Shown piece after piece: positions 27,907-32,073 of a stretch of DNA of 32,073 nt (position 1 is its first letter; each line of letters opens with the position of its first letter). The notes beneath the pieces are model-generated. The model was not told the origin of the DNA. It did not search any database and saw only the letters and a program-made list of their open reading frames with translations. The position numbers and the translations under genes were made by a program. The stretch is from Methylobacillus sp. (GTDB taxonomy: Bacteria > Pseudomonadota > Gammaproteobacteria > Burkholderiales > Methylophilaceae). The stretch spans positions 1-32,073 of the forward strand of contig JAITML010000040.1 in NCBI GenBank assembly GCA_031277395.1, in the 5' to 3' direction.

Positions 27907-29940
27907 ATGTCGGTAAGTATTATATTTTCTTTGGCCTGCGCCGTGTTCGCCATTATCTATGGGGTCGCAACCATTATGTGGGTGCTGAAGCGCCCGGCGG
28001 GGAATGCGAAGATGGTGGAAATTGCCGAGGCGATTCGGGAAGGCGCATCCGCTTATCTGAACCGGCAATATATGACCATAGGCATTGTCGGCGCTTTGCT
28101 GTTCGTCGTGATCGGCCTGGCGCTTCACAACTGGCTGACGGCGATAGGCTTCGCCATTGGCGCGGCGCTTTCCGGCGCCGCCGGTTACATCGGCATGAAC
28201 ATCTCGGTGCGTTCCAATCTGCGCACGGCGGAAGCCGCGCGTAGCGGCATCAATGCCGCGCTCAATGTCGCTTTCCGTGGCGGCGCGATCACCGGCATGC
28301 TGGTGGTTGGTCTGGGTCTGCTCGGCGTGGCCGGTTACTATGTGGTGCTGACCGCGGTTACGCCCGAAGGGCAATCAATAACCGAGCCGTTGATCGGCCT
28401 CGCATTCGGCAGCTCGCTGATTTCCATATTCGCGCGACTTGGCGGCGGCATTTTCACCAAGGGCGCTGATGTGGGCGCCGATCTGGTCGGCAAGGTTGAA
28501 GCCGGAATCCCCGAAGACGATCCGCGCAATCCGGCGGTGATCGCAGACAACGTGGGCGATAACGTGGGCGACTGCGCGGGCATGGCTGCCGACCTGTTCG
28601 AAACCTACGCCGTGACCATCATCGCCACCATGTTGCTCGGCGCGTTGCTTATGCCGGGTTCGGAGAACGCGCTGACCTATCCGCTGGTGCTGGGTGGTAT
28701 TTCCATTGTGGCCTCCGTCATCGGCACCTTCTTCGTCAAGGCGTATGAAGGCGGCAAGATCATGAACGCGCTGTATCGCGGCCTCATCGTTTCCGGCCTG
28801 CTGTCTGCGGTGGCGTTTTATTTCGTTACCGACAAAATGATGGCGGGCGGTGTGACGGAAGGGGACGTTACTCATACCGCGCTGAATATTTATTTCGCCA
28901 CGCTCATCGGCCTGGCCGTGACCGCCGCGATGGTGGTGATTACCGAGTATTACACCGCCACCGAATACCGTCCCGTGCGGCATGTTGCGGAAGCCTCGAC
29001 CACCGGTCATGCGACCAACATCATCGCCGGTCTCGGCGTTTCGATGAAGGCAACTGCAGCGCCGGTGCTGGTGATCTGCCTCGGTATTTGGGGCGCGTAT
29101 GCGCTCGCCGGACTTTACGGCATCGCCATCGCCGCGACTGCCATGCTGTCGATGGCGGGCATCATCGTCGCGCTCGACGCCTACGGCCCCATCACCGACA
29201 ACGCGGGCGGCATCGCCGAGATGGCGCAACTTCCTGCCGAAGTTCGCAACATTACCGACCCGCTCGATGCCGTCGGTAACACCACCAAGGCGGTTACCAA
29301 AGGTTACGCGATCGGCTCCGCCGGTTTGGCCGCGCTGGTGTTGTTCGCCGACTTCACGCACAAGCTGGGCGAGCAGGGTGGCTCGACCGCGTTTGATCTT
29401 TCCAATCACGTCGTGCTTATCGGCCTGCTCATCGGCGGCATGATTCCGTATCTCTTCGGCGCGATGGCGATGGAAGCGGTCGGTCGCGCAGCGGCCTCCG
29501 TGGTGGTCGAAGTGCGTCGCCAGTTCAAGGAGATGCCCGGCATCATGGACTACAGCGCCAAGCCGGATTATTCGCGCGCGGTTGATATGCTCACCAAAGC
29601 CGCGATCAAGGAAATGATCGTGCCTTCGTTGCTGCCCGTGCTTGCCCCGATTGTGGTCGGCGTGCTGCTCGGCCCGCAGGCGCTTGGCGGATTGCTTATC
29701 GGCACCATCGTCACCGGCCTCTTCGTCGCGATCTCCATGACTGTCGGCGGCGGCGCATGGGACAACGCCAAGAAATACATTGAAGACGGCCACCATGGCG
29801 GCAAAGGTTCCGAAGCCCACAAAGCCTCGGTCACCGGCGACACCGTGGGCGATCCGTACAAGGATACGGCTGGTCCCGCGATCAATCCGCTCATCAAAAT
29901 TATCAACATCGTGGCGCTGCTGATCGTTGCGGCGATTTGA
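27907..29940 (+). CDS. hppA: Membrane H+-pumping pyrophosphatase, K+-independent type
   Basis: This integral-membrane pyrophosphatase couples PPi hydrolysis to proton export. The ATG at 27907, behind AGGAGG, gives 677 aa with about 15-16 membrane segments; the frame open from 27787 adds non-family sequence. Catalytic motifs: [44 protein letters not shown]; and the C-terminal [19 protein letters not shown]. The motif GNTTKA puts Lys at 461, where K+-dependent enzymes have Ala; this is the known marker of the K+-independent, H+-pumping class. It is one of three adjacent PPi genes (ppa, pfp, hppA). A clear terminator follows. Confidence 0.97.
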   Translation: MSVSIIFSLACAVFAIIYGVATIMWVLKRPAGNAKMVEIAEAIREGASAYLNRQYMTIGIVGALLFVVIGLALHNWLTAIGFAIGAALSGAAGYIGMNISVRSNLRTAEAARSGINAALNVAFRGGAITGMLVVGLGLLGVAGYYVVLTAVTPEGQSITEPLIGLAFGSSLISIFARLGGGIFTKGADVGADLVGKVEAGIPEDDPRNPAVIADNVGDNVGDCAGMAADLFETYAVTIIATMLLGALLMPGSENALTYPLVLGGISIVASVIGTFFVKAYEGGKIMNALYRGLIVSGLLSAVAFYFVTDKMMAGGVTEGDVTHTALNIYFATLIGLAVTAAMVVITEYYTATEYRPVRHVAEASTTGHATNIIAGLGVSMKATAAPVLVICLGIWGAYALAGLYGIAIAATAMLSMAGIIVALDAYGPITDNAGGIAEMAQLPAEVRNITDPLDAVGNTTKAVTKGYAIGSAGLAALVLFADFTHKLGEQGGSTAFDLSNHVVLIGLLIGGMIPYLFGAMAMEAVGRAAASVVVEVRRQFKEMPGIMDYSAKPDYSRAVDMLTKAAIKEMIVPSLLPVLAPIVVGVLLGPQALGGLLIGTIVTGLFVAISMTVGGGAWDNAKKYIEDGHHGGKGSEAHKASVTGDTVGDPYKDTAGPAINPLIKIINIVALLIVAAI

Positions 29941-29969
29941 TGGTTTGATATAAAAGGTAGTTTGATTCA

Positions 29970-30000
29970 AAATGCCCGATGCTGTGCATCGGGCATTTTT
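29970..30000 (+). terminator. Intrinsic terminator after hppA
   Basis: AAATGCCCGATG (29970-29981) pairs perfectly with CATCGGGCATTT (29987-29998), with a 5-base loop and a T-rich tail. It lies 30 bases after the hppA stop. Confidence 0.92.
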
Positions 30001-30031
30001 ATTTGGCAATTTGGAAGATGAAAGGATGACC

Positions 30032-30520
30032 ATGAAACAAGTCATTGTCCTTGCTGCTGCGCTTCTTCTGGTTGCCTGCGAGGCGAATCGCGACCAATCG
30101 GCGGCTGACCTCCCTGTCAACATGGGGCTGTGGGAGGCGACTGTCGTTTCAAAAGAGGGCAAGTTTTCTCTTGTCTCTCAGGTATGCATAACACCGGACA
30201 CATGGCAGAAAACCTTGGTTGGGGAGGAAAAGGGCAAATGCCAAAAAAGCAACCTGAAGCATGATGTCTCAGGGTTATCAGCAGATATTGAATGTGCGTC
30301 AGAAGGCGGAAAACATTTTTCCGGGCGCTGGCAGCTTGCCTTTGTGAGCCGGGAGAAAATGCACGTTACAGGGCCGATAGAGCTGGATCAAGGTTCAGGA
30401 CAGCCTCCAAAATTCGTGGCTATGGAGGCCGACAGTGTTTATCTTGGGGCGGACTGCAAAGATGTCAAACCGAATTCCCCCAAACTTGTCCGCTTCAATG
30501 GAGTTGATATGAAGCCATGA
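30032..30520 (+). CDS. DUF3617-like lipoprotein
   Basis: This 162-aa protein begins with a lipoprotein signal, MKQVIVLAAALLLVAC, with the lipidated Cys at residue 16. The ATG at 30032 is preferred over 30026 because AAAGG lies 6 bases before it but only overlaps the other. The mature part shows the DUF3617 pattern: NMGLWEATV near 35, then QVCITPDTW near 55, and later paired cysteines (GKCQKSNL, IECASEGG, GADCKDV). The family is periplasmic and has no known function. It follows the hppA terminator and seems to be its own unit. Domain assignment is by resemblance only. Confidence 0.75.
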   Translation: MKQVIVLAAALLLVACEANRDQSAADLPVNMGLWEATVVSKEGKFSLVSQVCITPDTWQKTLVGEEKGKCQKSNLKHDVSGLSADIECASEGGKHFSGRWQLAFVSREKMHVTGPIELDQGSGQPPKFVAMEADSVYLGADCKDVKPNSPKLVRFNGVDMKP

Positions 30521-30592
30521 AAATCAAGGCAATCTATGTTTCGCCTTCAAGGTTTTTGCAGATAATTTTATGGATTGGCGACCTGAAAGAAT

Positions 30593-30621
30593 TTGCAAGT
30601 CAACCAGCGGAGCCATAGACT
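30593..30621 (+). promoter_or_regulatory. Possible promoter for the small lipoprotein gene
   Basis: TTGCAA (30593-30598), a 17-base spacer and TAGACT (30616-30621) give a moderate sigma-70 match. The predicted start is about 45 bases before the ATG at 30672. It lies in the 151-base gap, where I see nothing else. Confidence 0.3.
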
Positions 30622-30671
30622 GAAATAAAGCGTAGCGTAAACTTGGCATTGCACTGAATTGGAGAACGATC

Positions 30672-31049
30672 ATGCGAATTTCCCTTGCTGTATTACCCAT
30701 CGTGGTTGTTTTGACTGGATGCGCCGCCACCATGCCCAGCGGCCCGAGCACGGTGATGGTGCCGCCATCGACCAAGCCACTCGAAACCTTTTCCGCCGAG
30801 GACAAGGAATGCCGGCAATACGCCGAACAGGCGGTCAGTAAATCGGCGAGCAAGCTTTCACTGCCGGACCTTATGATAGGCACCTCGGTCGGCACGGTCA
30901 GCGGTGGCAGAGGTGGATACTCCGGCGCGGGAGTCGGTGTGGGAACCAACGTGGGCAGCGGTTCGGAGAGGGATATGGAAATTCAGCGCGATTACGACAT
31001 CGCATACCAGCAGTGCATGTACACCAAGGGCAACGAGCTTCCGCAATGA
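30672..31049 (+). CDS. Small glycine-rich lipoprotein, function unknown
   Basis: I do not recognise a specific family. The 125-aa product has a lipoprotein signal (MRISLAVLPIVVVLTGC, lipidated C17) and a Pro-rich stretch. A helical part contains ECRQYAEQAVSK, then comes a Gly-rich segment with small-residue periodicity (GTSVGTVSGGRGGYSGAGVG), and a C-terminal region with IAYQQCMYTKGN. Paired Cys in CRQYA and QQCMY could form a disulfide. This layout resembles glycine-zipper outer-membrane lipoproteins. GGAG precedes the ATG at good distance. It converges with a secreted-protein gene on the other strand, 26 bases away. Confidence 0.7.
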   Translation: MRISLAVLPIVVVLTGCAATMPSGPSTVMVPPSTKPLETFSAEDKECRQYAEQAVSKSASKLSLPDLMIGTSVGTVSGGRGGYSGAGVGVGTNVGSGSERDMEIQRDYDIAYQQCMYTKGNELPQ

Positions 31050-31075
31050 GCTTGCAGCGAACTTTTTAAATTGCG

Positions 31076-31585
31076 TTACCGTGCGAATTGATCGTTCTTG
31101 TTTGTTTGCTCCTCAGCATGGATGTCAGACAATTTGCGCTGAATTTCTTCCAGTTGGGTCATTGCTTCGACTCTCAGCACAGACCATCGTTTCGCATGAA
31201 CATCCTGTGTGCCGAGCAGAATAATCACATGATCGCCCTGCTTGAGATCGAACTCAGACCCGGAACCGCTCACCAGAGGAGATACGGCTTTTCCTTCCCG
31301 GTAATGCGGCATCACCTGAGTATAGGTCAGCATGAGCGGCGCTTCAGATTGCACGGAGCCGTATAGCACTTTGAGCGGTCGAGCGTCGAAATCCACATGA
31401 ATGAAATTCCCCTGCTTCACCGGCTCGGCAACGGAGCCGATCTCGGCAACGAATACGGTCTCGGCCTCGCCAAGAACTTCATCCAGAGATTGATACATGA
31501 TTTGCATGGCGTTTGCCTGCCCGGAAATGATGAGGGTTGCCGTGAGAATGAAAAATATCTTGCGCAGGGACAACGGCATTCCCAT
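31076..31585 (-). CDS. Secreted protein of unknown function
   Basis: No family recognised. From the ATG at 31585 the 169-aa product starts with a signal peptide (MGMPLSLRKIFFILTATLIISGQANA, read in two pieces: a basic start and a long hydrophobic core ending QANA). The mature part contains SLDEVLGEAETVFVAEI, LKVLYGSVQSEAPLML and GDHVIILLGTQD, a mostly beta-strand pattern, and ends in a charged helix. The frame is open to an ATG at 31666, but that would overlap the upstream gene by 64 bases, so a start 17 bases after that gene's stop is preferred. It is probably co-transcribed with the membrane-protein gene. Start choice is uncertain. Confidence 0.62.
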   Translation of the reverse strand: MGMPLSLRKIFFILTATLIISGQANAMQIMYQSLDEVLGEAETVFVAEIGSVAEPVKQGNFIHVDFDARPLKVLYGSVQSEAPLMLTYTQVMPHYREGKAVSPLVSGSGSEFDLKQGDHVIILLGTQDVHAKRWSVLRVEAMTQLEEIQRKLSDIHAEEQTNKNDQFAR

Positions 31586-31602
31586 TGGTCGTGAATCCGT
31601 GG

Positions 31603-32073
31603 CTACAGCAAATAATAGCTGATTAGCATGGAGACGTAGAGCACCACGATGATCAGAGGCATCCACAGGGTTGCCTTGATGCCCGGTTCCTCAACGGGTT
31701 CGGCAGACGGCTCCGGCCATTCAGGTTCGCCCATTGTTTGACGCAGAAATGGAATCAGGCGCCCCATGTCATAAGTCAGAAATCGATGATCCAGCATCAG
31801 AGTGGCCATTGGCGAACGCCGTAATATTTTTGGGATGGCGCGCATGGATGGAGCCGCCCCGCCCATGAGCTTCAAGACGGTTTGCAGTAACAGTGCGAAT
31901 ATCAATATCACCCAAGGCCCCCAGATTCCCAGCAGCGTGCTGACCTCAGGATCGACAGAGCCGTTACCCCACCATGCGCCAACAAGACACATAAGCAGCC
32001 AGACACCTCCGCAATAGAAGGTCGCAAGCTCGATCGCTTCATAGGAATATATCTGGCGCTGCTGAGCCAGCAC
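31603..32073 (-). CDS. Membrane protein of unknown function (start may lie beyond window)
   Basis: No family recognised. The visible 156 residues show two hydrophobic segments (about 17-35 and 46-66), then a polar, partly basic middle (PKILRRSPMATLML, FLTYDMGRLIPFLR). A Pro/Glu-rich linker follows (EPEWPEPSAEPVEEPG), and a final membrane segment (about 136-155) ends in ISYYLL. The frame is open to the window edge, where a GTG at 32073 could be the start, but the coding region may continue beyond it. The next gene on the same strand lies 17 bases downstream. Confidence 0.6.
   Translation of the reverse strand: MLAQQRQIYSYEAIELATFYCGGVWLLMCLVGAWWGNGSVDPEVSTLLGIWGPWVILIFALLLQTVLKLMGGAAPSMRAIPKILRRSPMATLMLDHRFLTYDMGRLIPFLRQTMGEPEWPEPSAEPVEEPGIKATLWMPLIIVVLYVSMLISYYLL

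Noticed and set aside
28375-30162. 595-codon open frame antisense to hppA
   Set aside because: It mirrors a GC-rich membrane protein gene, is rich in His/Arg/Gly with no recognisable domain, and hppA is certain.
31586-31666. N-terminal extension of the secreted protein from the ATG at 31666
   Set aside because: It would overlap the upstream gene by 64 bases and place the signal peptide internally.

Overview
The window looks like a GC-rich betaproteobacterial chromosome, probably from a hydrogen-sensing chemolithoautotroph. Gallionellaceae and other Nitrosomonadales are the nearest guess, from gene content and order only. Calvin-cycle-type genes (tkt, gap, pgk, class II fba, cbbY), a regulatory [NiFe]-hydrogenase, and a pyrophosphate-linked phosphofructokinase beside a proton-pumping pyrophosphatase fit that lifestyle. 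Rubisco, CbbR and a structural uptake hydrogenase are not in the window. No tRNA, rRNA, CRISPR array, insertion sequence or phage gene was seen.

Region 1 (1-10686, + strand) is a compact run of hydrogenase genes: hypB (5' end off the window), hypF, hypC, hypD, hypE, then hoxA, hoxB, hoxC and hoxJ. Most junctions overlap by ATGA or lie within a few bases. hyp genes build the NiFe(CN)2CO centre. hoxBC encode a cytoplasmic H2 sensor, hoxJ its histidine kinase and hoxA a sigma-54-type response regulator. The order matches the Ralstonia/Cupriavidus eutropha hyp-hox region as I remember it. hypF carries an in-frame palindromic repeat element.

Region 2 (10687-13782) holds hupE (nickel permease family) and a TonB-dependent receptor, separated by a strong terminator. 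A sigma-54-like -24/-12 element and an upstream palindrome precede hupE. HoxA might therefore control nickel uptake as well as hydrogenase genes.

Region 3 (13800-15941) holds rsmE on the - strand, facing away from a thioredoxin-like gene and an inositol-monophosphatase-family gene.

Region 4 (16058-23942) is the carbon block tkt, gap, pgk, pyk, fba, cbbY. Hairpins precede tkt, and a terminator plus an inverted repeat lie between tkt and gap.

Region 5 (23943-29940) has purC overlapping a beta-carbonic anhydrase gene, then ppa, a PPi-type phosphofructokinase and a K+-independent H+-pyrophosphatase. Its intergenic gaps hold several short palindromic repeat families.

Region 6 (30032-32073) holds two small lipoproteins on the + strand and two unrecognised genes on the - strand: a secreted protein and a membrane protein cut by the window end.

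No gene here is clearly a new system. The most unusual points are the in-frame element in hypF, the candidate HoxA-to-nickel-uptake link, and the leader and operator-like structures in the carbon block.
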